From contig JAFDYJ010000001.1 of assembly GCA_018267515.1 (NCBI GenBank), forward strand, positions 1 through 42,269: a stretch of DNA of 42,269 nt, in the 5' to 3' direction. The position numbers and the translations under genes are program-made. The notes under the pieces were generated by a model that was not told where the DNA came from, searched no databases, and saw only the letters and a program-made list of their open reading frames with translations. Within the stretch, counting starts at the first letter, position 1, and each line of letters starts with the position of its first letter. The DNA is from Bacteroidota bacterium (GTDB lineage: Bacteria > Bacteroidota > Bacteroidia > Chitinophagales > Chitinophagaceae). Shown here in pieces: positions 34,107 to 42,269 of this stretch.

Positions 34107-35180
34107 ATGCAGACTTTTTTCATTGTGGCGATACTGATACTCGGCTTTCTGATAACTTTTCAGATTGCCAGGGCTAGTGAATATGTTTCAGTGCTGAGAG
34201 GGGAGGAAAAGTCCCGGAAGCAAAGCAATCGTATCAACGCATTCCTGTTATTGCTATTCCTGATTTTAGGTTTGTTCGGTGTTTACTATTGTAATGAAAA
34301 ACTGGCCGGAAAAATATTAACAGTATCAGCTTCTTACCAGGGCGAACATATTGATACCATGCTTTGGATCACCACGGCAATCACAGGCATTGTTTTTTTC
34401 ATCACACATATTGCTTTATTCTGGTTTTGTTTTAAATACCAGGAATCCGATAATAGAAAAGCTTATTATTATCCTCATAATAACAAACTGGAATTTATAT
34501 GGACAGTTGTACCTGCCATTACACTGACCATTTTAGTGGGTTATGGATTGTATTATTGGTTTAAAATTACAGGCAAAGCACCTAAAAATGCTATGGTGGT
34601 GGAAGTAACCGGAAGCCAGTTTCAGTGGGATTTTCGTTACCCGGGATTTGATGGTATTCTCGGAAAAAAATATTACCGTGATATTAATGTGGCTGCGAAT
34701 AATCCATTGGGCCAGGTATGGGATGATCCCGCAAATCATGATGATATTCACACAACCGGTGAAATGCATTTAGTAGTTAACAAGCCGGTGAAACTGGTTA
34801 TAGGATCTAAAGATGTAATACATGATGTAGGCCTTGTACATTTTCGAATGAAGATGGATGCTGTACCCGGCACTCCTACCACCATGTGGTTTACGCCCAA
34901 ATACACAACTGCAGAAATGAAAAAAATCACAGGTAACCCGGATTTTGTTTACGAGCTTTCGTGTGATCAGATGTGTGGAAAAGGCCATTGGAGTATGAGA
35001 GGTGTCGTTGTAGTGGAAACACAGGAAGAATTTGATCAATGGTTGATACAGAAAAAGCCACAGTATTATGTTGCTTTTCCTGATAAAGATCCGTCCAATC
35101 CTGCATTTAAGGCAGATTCAACCAAATCTGGAAATGCAGCTATAATACCTGCAAATAGCCAGGTTAAAACAAAACAATAA
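34107..35180 (+). CDS. coxB: Cytochrome c oxidase subunit II (CuA)
   Basis: 357 aa. The CuA site is complete: His in IHDVGLVHFRMKMD and C-x3-C-x3-H-x2-M in CDQMCGKGHWSM. Two spans before it (ITTAITGIVFFITHIALFWF; VVPAITLTILVGYGLYYWF) are the usual subunit II hairpin. In addition the N-terminus has two more hydrophobic stretches (FFIVAILILGFLITFQIA; LLLLFLILGLFGVYYC), so the protein is longer than standard. There is no CxxCH, so this is an aa3 rather than caa3 type; electrons must come from ActA/ActE or a separate cytochrome. Confidence 0.94.
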   Translation: MQTFFIVAILILGFLITFQIARASEYVSVLRGEEKSRKQSNRINAFLLLLFLILGLFGVYYCNEKLAGKILTVSASYQGEHIDTMLWITTAITGIVFFITHIALFWFCFKYQESDNRKAYYYPHNNKLEFIWTVVPAITLTILVGYGLYYWFKITGKAPKNAMVVEVTGSQFQWDFRYPGFDGILGKKYYRDINVAANNPLGQVWDDPANHDDIHTTGEMHLVVNKPVKLVIGSKDVIHDVGLVHFRMKMDAVPGTPTTMWFTPKYTTAEMKKITGNPDFVYELSCDQMCGKGHWSMRGVVVVETQEEFDQWLIQKKPQYYVAFPDKDPSNPAFKADSTKSGNAAIIPANSQVKTKQ

Positions 35181-35218
35181 ATTTTCGGCAACCCGGTTGC
35201 CATCAAAATAAAAAAACT

Positions 35219-37036
35219 ATGGACGCTATGCATGCACATCCCGGAGTGGTTTCGGCTCATGAAGTTTTTCCGTCAGAGGCGGAGCATCATGCACATCACC
35301 ACAAGCAAAGCTTTATAACAAAATATATTTTCAGCCAGGATCATAAAACGATCAGTAAGCAATTTTTGATTACCGGGATCATCTGGGCTATAATAGGTGG
35401 TTTGTTTTCCGTGTTATTCAGGCTTCAGCTCGGTTTTCCCGGCCAGGCATTTCCTATTCTGGAAACTGTATTTGGCAAGTGGGCACCCGGCGGGGAAATT
35501 AAACCCGAGTTTTATTATGCTTTAATAACCATGCACGGAACTATATTGGTATTTTTTGTTTTGACTGCAGGGTTGAGCGGAACTTTTTCAAATTTTTTAA
35601 TTCCGCTTCAGGTTGGCGCCAGGGATATGGCATCTCCTTTTTTAAATATGCTTTCCTACTGGTTTTTCTTTCTTGCCAGTATTGTAATGATGTCATCTTT
35701 GTTTATACAGACAGGTCCGGCAGCAGGAGGATGGACGGTTTATCCACCATTGAGTGCCCTGCATGAAGCATCGGAGGGTTCTAAACTGGGCATGGATTTA
35801 TGGATTGTCAGCATTGCATTGTTTGTTGTATCCATCCTGTTAGGTGGCCTTAACTATGTATCTACGATTCTCAATTTACGTACGAAAGGAATGAGTATGA
35901 CAAGAATGCCGTTAACAATATGGGCATTTTTCTTTACTGCGATTATGGGTATTGTAACTTTCCCGGTTCTTTTATCAGGATTGATTTTATTGTTTTTTGA
36001 TCGTAACCTCGGTACCAGTTTTTATTTGAGTGACATTGTAATTAATGGACAAATATTACCTAACGAAGGCGGTAGTGCCATTTTATTCCAACACTTGTTC
36101 TGGTTCCTGGGACATCCGGAAGTCTATATTGTAATTATGCCGGCGATGGGGATCGTTTCTGAAATCCTCAGCGTCAATTCACGAAAACCGATTTTCGGTT
36201 ATATGGCAATGGTGGGTTCCTTATTTGCCATTACCATTCTATCAACTTTAGTTTGGGCACACCATATGTTTGTTACGGGTATGAATCCGTTACTCGGCTC
36301 CATTTTTGCCCTGCTGACTTTATTAATAGCAGTTCCTTCTGCCATTAAAGTTTTTAACTGGCTCACCACAATCTGGCGGGGAAATATCAGGTTTACACCG
36401 GCCATGTTATTCGCTATCGGTTTTGTCAGTTTATTTATTTCCGGTGGTTTAACAGGAATATTTGTCGGAAACGCTACATTGGATATCCAGCTGCATGACA
36501 CTATGTTTATCATTGCTCACTTTCATCTGGTGATGGGTGTGGCAGCTTTTTTTGGGATGTTTGCGGGATTGTATCACTGGTTTCCAAAAATGTTTGGACG
36601 ATATATGAATCCAACAATAGGATATATTCATTTTTGGGTTACCCTTATCGGCGCTTATCTCATATTCTGGCCGATGCATTACCAGGGCCTGGCAGGTATG
36701 CCCAGAAGATATTTAGATAAAAGCCCCTGGGTTTCATTTAATCAATTTGGAGAACTGGATAAGATGATTTCTGTTGTTACTATTATTGTATTTGTAGTGC
36801 AATTGATGTTTGTGTTTAATTTCTTCTATTCCATTTTCAAAGGAAGAAAAGTTACCAGCGAAAATCCCTGGAAAGCAAATACGCTGGAGTGGACAACACC
36901 GATCAATCCGGGGCATGGCAACTGGACCGGCGAAATTCCGGAAGTACATCGTTGGGCTTATGATTATGGAAAAGACGGAAAAGATTTTATACCTCAAACG
37001 GAACCGGTTGGTGTCAATGAAAAAATAGAACGTTGA
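35219..37036 (+). CDS. coxA: Cytochrome c oxidase subunit I
   Basis: 605 aa heme-copper oxidase catalytic subunit with twelve or more spans. Visible ligands: MHGT (low-spin heme), FLGHPEVYIVIMPAMG (CuB His with the cross-linked Tyr; HPEVY marks type A1 with a D-channel glutamate), HHMFVTGM (CuB) and HDTMFIIAHFHLVMG (a and a3 hemes). It reduces oxygen to water and pumps protons. The N-terminal 30 residues before the core hold eight His (HAH, HHAHHH), an extension not needed for the fold. 38 bases after coxB, 74 before the farnesyltransferase. Confidence 0.96.
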   Translation: MDAMHAHPGVVSAHEVFPSEAEHHAHHHKQSFITKYIFSQDHKTISKQFLITGIIWAIIGGLFSVLFRLQLGFPGQAFPILETVFGKWAPGGEIKPEFYYALITMHGTILVFFVLTAGLSGTFSNFLIPLQVGARDMASPFLNMLSYWFFFLASIVMMSSLFIQTGPAAGGWTVYPPLSALHEASEGSKLGMDLWIVSIALFVVSILLGGLNYVSTILNLRTKGMSMTRMPLTIWAFFFTAIMGIVTFPVLLSGLILLFFDRNLGTSFYLSDIVINGQILPNEGGSAILFQHLFWFLGHPEVYIVIMPAMGIVSEILSVNSRKPIFGYMAMVGSLFAITILSTLVWAHHMFVTGMNPLLGSIFALLTLLIAVPSAIKVFNWLTTIWRGNIRFTPAMLFAIGFVSLFISGGLTGIFVGNATLDIQLHDTMFIIAHFHLVMGVAAFFGMFAGLYHWFPKMFGRYMNPTIGYIHFWVTLIGAYLIFWPMHYQGLAGMPRRYLDKSPWVSFNQFGELDKMISVVTIIVFVVQLMFVFNFFYSIFKGRKVTSENPWKANTLEWTTPINPGHGNWTGEIPEVHRWAYDYGKDGKDFIPQTEPVGVNEKIER

Positions 37037-37110
37037 TGATAGGGTAGAGTGGAAGCAATAGTGAATTGAATGTTGTTTAAGTTAGTTCTTGATTTTTATA
37101 AAGCGGAGGA

Positions 37111-37992
37111 ATGAATAAAATTAAAGACTACTTTCTTTTGATCAAACCTTCGCTGAGTATTCTGGTGGTATTCAGCAGTGTGATAAGTTACCTGCTGGCG
37201 CCAAAAATTGTGGAGTTTGACTGGAAGATGATCGGATTGCTCTTTGCAGGCGGGTTGTTAGTCACGGGCAGTGCTAATGCTATAAACCAGGTAACAGAAA
37301 AAGATACCGATGCCATAATGAAAAGAACCCGGAACCGACCGGTGGCGGCAGGTAGAATTTTACCGCAGGAAGGCTGGGTCTTTGTAATTGTTACCGGGGC
37401 ATTAGGCTTGTTTCTGTTGGGGCATTTTTTTAACTGGTTGTCGGCAGGATTGGCAGCGTTTAGTTTGTTCCTGTATGGTTTTATTTATACACCGTTGAAA
37501 AAAGTTAATTCAATGGCGGTATTGGCAGGAGCATTCCCCGGTGCATTTCCCTGCCTGATTGGATGGGCTGCCGGAGATGACAGACTAACTATCGGAGGCT
37601 GGATATTATTTGCAATGCAGTTTCTTTGGCAATTTCCGCATTTTTGGGCTATAGCATGGATTGCGCACAAAGATTATACTGCCGCTGGTTTTAAATTGTT
37701 GCCGGGACAGGCCGGACCCAATAAGTTTACTGCTGTGCAAACAGTCGTTTACTCATTATTATTATTTCCGGTTACGTTGCTACCCTATTTCACCGGCATG
37801 TGCGGCTATGATACAGTAAAAGGAATGATAAGTGTAGGTTTGGTGATTTTGGCAAATGTGTTTATGATTTTAAGATCTTTTACATTATACAGAAAAATGG
37901 ATGTGCCTTCGGCAAGAAAAGTAATGTTTGGAAGTTATTTATATCTGGCGGTAGTATTACTTTCTTTTCTGTTAGGAAAAATAGAACATTAA
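37111..37992 (+). CDS. cyoE: Protoheme IX farnesyltransferase (heme O synthase)
   Basis: 293 aa UbiA-family prenyltransferase that adds farnesyl to heme b to make heme O, the first step to heme A for the oxidase. The first Asp-rich motif is NAINQVTEKDTDAIMKRTRN followed by RPVAAGRI. YTPLKKVNSMAVLAGAFPGA and WQFPHFWAIAWIAHKDY are further family signatures. About eight spans. No heme A synthase (CtaA) is in the window. The name ctaB is equally used. 16 bases before the next gene. Confidence 0.94.
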   Translation: MNKIKDYFLLIKPSLSILVVFSSVISYLLAPKIVEFDWKMIGLLFAGGLLVTGSANAINQVTEKDTDAIMKRTRNRPVAAGRILPQEGWVFVIVTGALGLFLLGHFFNWLSAGLAAFSLFLYGFIYTPLKKVNSMAVLAGAFPGAFPCLIGWAAGDDRLTIGGWILFAMQFLWQFPHFWAIAWIAHKDYTAAGFKLLPGQAGPNKFTAVQTVVYSLLLFPVTLLPYFTGMCGYDTVKGMISVGLVILANVFMILRSFTLYRKMDVPSARKVMFGSYLYLAVVLLSFLLGKIEH

Positions 37993-38008
37993 TAAAACAA
38001 AAAGCGAG

Positions 38009-38578
38009 ATGGATATTGTGAGTGATCAACAAAGTAAAAAAATTCATCCCTACAAGTTTACCTTGTGGGTGGCCCTGGCCAGCATCCTTATGATGTTTGC
38101 AGGAATGACCAGTGCCTATATTGTCAAAAGCAACCAGGCGGGTTGGCATGATGTTGTGATGCCAAAGATTTTCTGGATTTCAACAGTCGCTATTCTGTGC
38201 AGCAGCCTGACGATGCAAATGACATTAAGATCTTTTAAGCAAAGGGCCATGCAACAATACCGGTTATTGCTTGCAACCACCTTTATTCTCGGTATTGTAT
38301 TCATTGTTTTTCAATGTATCGGTTTTTTGCATTTATGGAATCAGCAGCATGTAACGTTGAAAGGATCCGGCGCCGGTCAGTTTCTATATGTGATTTTTGG
38401 TTTACATGTTGTTCATGTTTTAGGAGGCGTTATAGCATTGATGATTATATTTTTTAAAGAATTTTTCGGAAGAGTTAAAGTATTCAGTGCAGCACCACTG
38501 GAAGTGGCAACCACCTATTGGCATTTTGTGGATGCACTTTGGATCTATTTACTCATATTTTTTCTTTGGGTAGGGTAA
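38009..38578 (+). CDS. Cytochrome c oxidase subunit III-like protein (short)
   Basis: 189 aa with about five spans (FTLWVALASILMMFAGMTSA, IFWISTVAILCSSLTMQMTL, LLATTFILGIVFIVFQCIGF, FLYVIFGLHVVHVLGGVIAL). The ending ATTYWHFVDALWIYLLIF is the hallmark of subunit III. It lacks the first two helices of the seven-helix form. One of two subunit III-type genes in tandem, a common arrangement in Bacteroidota. Confidence 0.9.
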   Translation: MDIVSDQQSKKIHPYKFTLWVALASILMMFAGMTSAYIVKSNQAGWHDVVMPKIFWISTVAILCSSLTMQMTLRSFKQRAMQQYRLLLATTFILGIVFIVFQCIGFLHLWNQQHVTLKGSGAGQFLYVIFGLHVVHVLGGVIALMIIFFKEFFGRVKVFSAAPLEVATTYWHFVDALWIYLLIFFLWVG

Positions 38579-38618
38579 ACGAAAATTAATAACAGATAAG
38601 TAAAACTTTATAACCAAT

Positions 38619-39491
38619 ATGGCTACGACTGCAACAGTGCATCAAACAAAATGGTGGAGCGGCGGAAAAAGCCCATTTAATGTAGAGTATGGAAAATTGA
38701 TGATGTGGTATTTCCTGATCAGCGATACATTTACATTTGGAGCATTCCTGATTTCTTATGGCGCCATTCGTTTCAGTCAAAACTTTTGGCCCAACCCCGG
38801 CGATATATTCAATACATTTCCCTTTACAGGGGAGGCTAATTTGCCACTTGCATTTGTGAGCCTGATGACATTTATACTCATTATGAGTTCTGTTACAATG
38901 GTATTGGCAGTGCACGAAGGTCATAACGGAAATAAAAAAGGTGTAGCAAAATGGCTGACCTGGACTATTCTCGGTGGTTTAGCATTCTTATCCTGCCAGG
39001 CATGGGAATGGACTCACCTTCTCACAGGAGAACATGCTACATTGGTTAACGGGCAAATTGAAATGTGGTCTCAGACTGTAACACATAGTCCATGGGGAAG
39101 GCCCGTTGAAAGTAGTGCAGTTGCGGCAGCATTACAAAATACATCTCCTGAAGTTCTGGCAAAATTGGTTCATGAGCATAATCACACCATGTCCCTGTCC
39201 CAACTTGCGGCATTACCGCATGATCAGCTGGCAGGGATGATTAAAGTTTCAGAAATGCACGTTCGGGAAGCGGGACCGGTTGCTTTTGGAGGATTTTTCT
39301 TCGGCATTACCGGGTTTCATGGCTTTCACGTATTTTCAGGAGTGGTGATTAATATTATTATCCTGGCTATGGTAAATAACGGCGTGTTTGAAAGAAGAGG
39401 ACATTACTTAATGATTGAGAAGGCCGGACTTTACTGGCATTTTGTGGACCTGGTTTGGGTATTTGTATTTCTTTGTTTCTATTTAATCTGA
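38619..39491 (+). CDS. coxC: Cytochrome c oxidase subunit III (long, with soluble insert)
   Basis: 290 aa. Family marks: MMWYFLISDTFTFGAFLISY, LSCQAWEWTHLL, GGFFFGITGFHGFHVFSGVV and YWHFVDLVWVFVFL. Between the QAWEW helix and the GFFFGITGFHG helix lies an insert of about 70 residues with several His (HSPWGRPVE, VHEHNHTMSLSQ, LPHDQLAGMIKVSEMHVREA) that would be outside the membrane. 40 bases after the short subunit III gene, 18 before subunit IV. Confidence 0.92.
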   Translation: MATTATVHQTKWWSGGKSPFNVEYGKLMMWYFLISDTFTFGAFLISYGAIRFSQNFWPNPGDIFNTFPFTGEANLPLAFVSLMTFILIMSSVTMVLAVHEGHNGNKKGVAKWLTWTILGGLAFLSCQAWEWTHLLTGEHATLVNGQIEMWSQTVTHSPWGRPVESSAVAAALQNTSPEVLAKLVHEHNHTMSLSQLAALPHDQLAGMIKVSEMHVREAGPVAFGGFFFGITGFHGFHVFSGVVINIIILAMVNNGVFERRGHYLMIEKAGLYWHFVDLVWVFVFLCFYLI

Positions 39492-39509
39492 TAAAAGAGT
39501 TTAATTATT

Positions 39510-39938
39510 ATGAGTGCAGCACATCAAAATGTATCATCTGAAATAAGTCTTCCTCAGAAGCATTCCGGCGATTTTGTAAAGCGAATCTGGAAAACGTTCT
39601 GGATATTGCTCATCATTACTATTATAGAATTAGGGCTAGGGCTTTTATTACATGCACTGGATCTTCCGGATAATACAAAACGACTCTTGCTGAAAGGAAT
39701 TATTATTATTCTTTCGCTGGCAAAAGCTTATTTCATAGTATCAGTGTTTATGCACCTTGGTGATGAAATTCATAACCTGATTTTGACAATTGTTATTCCG
39801 CTGATGTTGATTATCTGGGCTATAGTATCTTTTATGATAGACGGTGATTCGTATAAACATATGCGTAACAAATACGATAAACACTTTTTGGAGAGAACGA
39901 TGGAGGTGCCGCCAAAGACGACAAAACCTGCTCAGTAA
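39510..39938 (+). CDS. Cytochrome c oxidase subunit IV (prokaryotic type)
   Basis: 142 aa with three spans (TFWILLIITIIELGLGLLLH, LLLKGIIIILSLAKAYFIVS, LILTIVIPLMLIIWAIVSFM). KAYFIVSVFMHLGDE is the typical COX4_pro motif. It is a small stabilising subunit. The operon then has a 96-base gap with a strong hairpin before the SCO gene. Confidence 0.9.
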   Translation: MSAAHQNVSSEISLPQKHSGDFVKRIWKTFWILLIITIIELGLGLLLHALDLPDNTKRLLLKGIIIILSLAKAYFIVSVFMHLGDEIHNLILTIVIPLMLIIWAIVSFMIDGDSYKHMRNKYDKHFLERTMEVPPKTTKPAQ

Positions 39939-39988
39939 GAAAAGAGAATTGACATAAATATTTTAACTGATAAGAAAATTCCAACCAT

Positions 39989-40009
39989 CGTCCCGCTTAT
40001 AGCGGGACG
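39989..40009 (+). terminator. GC-rich hairpin between subunit IV and SCO genes
   Basis: CGTCCCGC (39989-39996), loop TTATA, GCGGGACG (40002-40009): an 8-base perfect stem followed by TGATTTTAAA. The T-run is short, so it may be an attenuator or one of the scattered CGTCCCGC...GCGGGACG palindromes of these genomes rather than a full terminator. Confidence 0.55.
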
Positions 40010-40034
40010 GTGATTTTAAAAGAATACAGCAAAG

Positions 40035-40835
40035 GTGAATACAAAAGCATTATATGGAATCATTGTGGCTTTGTTATTTCCGATTGTAGGGTTTTTGATT
40101 GTGAAGTATTTTAGTGACCAGGCCACTGTAATGCCCCGGCATTATTATGCTGATACGGTAATTGTTACAACTAAAAACGGAAAGCAATACACCGATACCG
40201 TCTGGCATCGTGTTGCTGATTTTTCAATGACCAATCAATTGGGTATGCCTGTATCGTGGGATAGCCTGAAGGGTAAAATAGTGGTAGCCGATTTTTTCTT
40301 TACCCATTGCCCTACTATTTGTGTCCCCATGACAAAAAACATGAAGCGCTTACAGGAATCTATTACCAATGCACAAAGGGTTGGTGATACAACTAATCCT
40401 TATGTACACTTTCTTTCTTTCAGTATTGACCCGGAGAGAGATTCTGTTTCCCGTTTAAAATACTGGGCTAACCGGTTCCAGATTAATTCTGAAAAATGGT
40501 GGTTGCTCACCGGTAATAAGCAAGCAATTTATGACCTGGCGCTGAATGAAATAAAATTAGGAATGGCTGATGGTGAAGGGGTGGACTCTAATTATGTTCA
40601 CTCAGACAAATTTGTATTGATTGACAGCAGCAGAGTAGTGAGAGGTTATTACAGTGGATTGGATTCAGCAGACCTGGCCCGGCTTTCAAGAGACCTGGTG
40701 TTTTTGACGATGGAGAAAAACCCAAAAGCGAAAAGTACTTTTGCAAGCCAGTTTCTTCCGATTGCAGTGGGTTCACTCATTGCAATGATCGGGTTTGGAG
40801 TATTTCTTTATTTGTTCAGAAAAAAATCAAAATAA
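40035..40835 (+). CDS. SCO1/SenC copper chaperone for cytochrome oxidase
   Basis: 266 aa, start GTG 40035. The N-terminal anchor is LYGIIVALLFPIVGFLIVKY. The thioredoxin-like domain has the copper motif CPTIC in FFFTHCPTICVPM and the distal His in NYVHSDKFVLID. It loads copper into the CuA site of CoxB. The C-terminus has a second hydrophobic span (FLPIAVGSLIAMIGFGVFLY), so both ends seem membrane-bound. The stop TAA is directly followed by the ATG of the DUF420 gene. Confidence 0.92.
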   Translation: MNTKALYGIIVALLFPIVGFLIVKYFSDQATVMPRHYYADTVIVTTKNGKQYTDTVWHRVADFSMTNQLGMPVSWDSLKGKIVVADFFFTHCPTICVPMTKNMKRLQESITNAQRVGDTTNPYVHFLSFSIDPERDSVSRLKYWANRFQINSEKWWLLTGNKQAIYDLALNEIKLGMADGEGVDSNYVHSDKFVLIDSSRVVRGYYSGLDSADLARLSRDLVFLTMEKNPKAKSTFASQFLPIAVGSLIAMIGFGVFLYLFRKKSK

Positions 40836-41378
40836 ATGTTACCTGCCGCCTGGAAGAAAAATGATTCCAAAGCAAGAATACTCATCTTCACATTTTCAGT
40901 TATTATTTTCTGCACTTTTGTTTTACTGGGGCGATTTCATCTGAATTGGAAACCCGGGTTTAATGTCCATCTATTTGCCTCTTTTAATGCAATTATTAAC
41001 TCTATTGTTGCAGTTCTTTTATTATCAGGATTACTATCTGTGAAGATGAAAGAATATAAGATTCATAAGTGGTTAATGATCTCTTCGATTGTTCTTTCAT
41101 CTCTCTTTCTGATCAGTTATATCTGCCATCACTTATTGGCTGAAGAAACAAAGTATGGAGGAACAGGAACTTTACGTTATGTTTATTACTTCATTTTAGG
41201 TACTCACATTCTTTTGGCAGGTCTCATCCTTCCGCTCATTTTATTTACTGCATACAGGGCATTAATAGGTGAATATTCACGGCACAAAAAGCTGGTTCGC
41301 TATACCTGGCCCATCTGGTTTTATGTTGCGGTGACGGGTGTAGTTGTGTATTGGATGATTAGCCCATACTATAAATAA
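40836..41378 (+). CDS. DUF420 membrane protein (oxidase assembly, CtaM-like)
   Basis: 180 aa with about five spans. LGRFHLNWKPGFNVHLFASF, then INSIVAVLLLSGLLSVKMKE, YKIHKWLMISSIVLSSLFLI, SYICHHLLAEETKYGGTG and TWPIWFYVAVTGVVVYWMIS. It contains the conserved His of the DUF420 family. Relatives (CtaM) are needed for aa3 oxidase maturation in Gram-positives; the same role is likely here from position. Last gene of the operon. Confidence 0.88.
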   Translation: MLPAAWKKNDSKARILIFTFSVIIFCTFVLLGRFHLNWKPGFNVHLFASFNAIINSIVAVLLLSGLLSVKMKEYKIHKWLMISSIVLSSLFLISYICHHLLAEETKYGGTGTLRYVYYFILGTHILLAGLILPLILFTAYRALIGEYSRHKKLVRYTWPIWFYVAVTGVVVYWMISPYYK

Positions 41379-41469
41379 ATTGAAAAGAGATTTTATATCT
41401 GTTTTCCAATATTTATTTTTTATAAGGTGATATTTAAATAGAGCATGAAAATAAAATACAGGAGATCTA

Positions 41470-41859
41470 TCAGATTCCAAATTCTTTCACCGGATCCCAA
41501 AACAGCTTTTCAAAATCAACTATAGTATCATTCCTGACTTTTATACCTTCTTTTTTCAGCATTTTTTCCATTGATCCCGGTGGCGAAAAATGATGTTTTC
41601 CGGTCAGGACGCCGTTTCTGTTTACTACCCGGTGCGCCGGCACTTTTGGCCTCATTTTTCCACTACTGCTCATCGCCCAACCCACCATTCTTGCTGAAAG
41701 CTTTGTTCCCAGGCAAGCAGCTACTGCACCATAAGAAGTTACTCTTCCTTTAGGAATTTGCCGTACCACTTCATAAACCAACTCAAAAAAACTCTCATCT
41801 CTTTTGCCCGAGGGTCTGACCGTTTTCAATTTAACTGTTACTTTTTTTGCTGCCGGCAT
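41470..41859 (-). CDS. Alkyltransferase-like DNA-binding protein (MGMT family without cysteine)
   Basis: 129 aa. It has the DNA-binding domain of O6-alkylguanine transferases (FFELVYEVVRQIPKGRVTSY, GAVAACLG, MVGWAMSS). The active-site PCHR is P74-A-H-R77 here, so it cannot take up an alkyl group. ATL proteins bind O6-alkylguanine and flag it for nucleotide excision repair. It has a basic N-terminal tail (AAKKVTVKLK). It lies 8 bases after trmB, probably the same transcript. It is convergent with the respiratory operon, with a 91-base gap that holds no clear terminator. Confidence 0.9.
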   Translation of the reverse strand: MPAAKKVTVKLKTVRPSGKRDESFFELVYEVVRQIPKGRVTSYGAVAACLGTKLSARMVGWAMSSSGKMRPKVPAHRVVNRNGVLTGKHHFSPPGSMEKMLKKEGIKVRNDTIVDFEKLFWDPVKEFGI

Positions 41860-41867
41860 AGTATCAA

Positions 41868-42269
41868 CTATTGATTTGTGTCCATTTTAAAATCTATACT
41901 GTTATTCAATGAATCTTCATTCTTCAGTTCTTTATCTTTTTCTTTTCCCGGCAATTGATCGGGTAATGAAAAACTGAGATAATGAACTCGTTTACTTTGA
42001 GCAATATCTAACGACTCATAATGCGTTTTGATCTGCAACTCATATGAAATCGATTTTTGATCATAAATATTTTCATAATCCTGAAGCAGGGTACAGTGAT
42101 ATTTTTCAATCACAAGTTTTGTAAATTGATAAAGATCCGGGCTATCTGTCTTTAAATGAATAATTCCTCCGGGTATTAAAAACAGGTGATAGAGCCTTAA
42201 AAAACGGGGGTGGGTCAACCTTTTTTTTGCTTTTGAATTACGGAGTTGCGGATCGGGAAATGTAATCCA
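41868..42269 (-). CDS. trmB: tRNA (guanine-N7-)-methyltransferase, C-terminal part
   Basis: The frame runs in from the right edge: WITFPDPQLRNSKAKKRLTH, then PRFLRLYHLFLIPGGIIHLK and TDSPDLYQFTKLVIEKY. This is the second half of TrmB, which methylates G46 of tRNA with S-adenosylmethionine. The common FPDPWPKKRH box reads FPDPQLRNSK here. The last 40 residues (GKEKDKELKNEDSLNNSIDF) are a charged tail. The N-terminal SAM-binding part is outside the window. Confidence 0.92.
   Translation of the reverse strand, partial: WITFPDPQLRNSKAKKRLTHPRFLRLYHLFLIPGGIIHLKTDSPDLYQFTKLVIEKYHCTLLQDYENIYDQKSISYELQIKTHYESLDIAQSKRVHYLSFSLPDQLPGKEKDKELKNEDSLNNSIDFKMDTNQ

Noticed and set aside
41379..41469. Bidirectional terminator between the DUF420 gene and the ATL gene
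   Set aside because: Only a short AGAT/ATCT stem is visible, too weak to call.

Overview
The window looks like a chromosomal segment from a Bacteroidota bacterium, most likely of the Chitinophagaceae type. The evidence is a secreted protein with a type IX secretion C-terminal domain, an alternative complex III plus cytochrome oxidase operon, A/T-rich leaders mostly without Shine-Dalgarno sites, a TAnnTTTG-type promoter before the respiratory operon, and Bacteroidota-specific families (DUF6787, DUF3341, MEVH-type membrane proteins). The lineage is inferred from gene content only. I saw no rRNA, tRNA, CRISPR array or transposase.

Layout. 1-1298 (-): 5' part of a glycine-rich T9SS cargo protein. 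1577-4748 (+): fused alpha/beta E1 of a 2-oxoacid dehydrogenase, a zeta-toxin-like kinase with an overlapping 53-residue partner, and a small alpha/beta-barrel-like protein. 4753-5247 (-): a membrane-anchored protein with a proline tail. 5447-18363 (-): the accessory core. It holds ten copies of one paralogous single-pass membrane protein family that starts MEVH followed by a His cluster. At least two N-terminal remnants, one copy with an internal stop, an NTF2-like secreted protein, a DUF4143 fragment, a penicillin-acylase-type hydrolase, a Fic protein with an operator-like repeat and a 32-residue membrane peptide are interspersed. 18400-24320 (-): three serine beta-lactamase/PBP-like hydrolases, a Tudor-like protein, a TMEM175-type channel and a carboxypeptidase-regulatory-like secreted protein. 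24410-25276 (-): a DUF6787-PurN fusion.

25556-41378 (+) is one long respiratory unit. actA-F (alternative complex III, quinol to cytochrome c) is followed by coxB, coxA, a heme farnesyltransferase, two subunit III-like genes, subunit IV, a SCO copper chaperone and a DUF420 protein. It encodes electron transfer from menaquinol to oxygen together with part of the oxidase assembly machinery. 41470-42269 (-) holds an alkyltransferase-like protein and the 3' part of trmB.

The most unusual part is the MEVH array. N-terminal membrane modules are strongly conserved, the C-terminal domains diverge, and N- and C-terminal types are shuffled between copies. Two dead copies carry a 20-nt palindromic insertion at exactly the same codon. 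This points to tandem duplication with ongoing recombination; the function is unknown.
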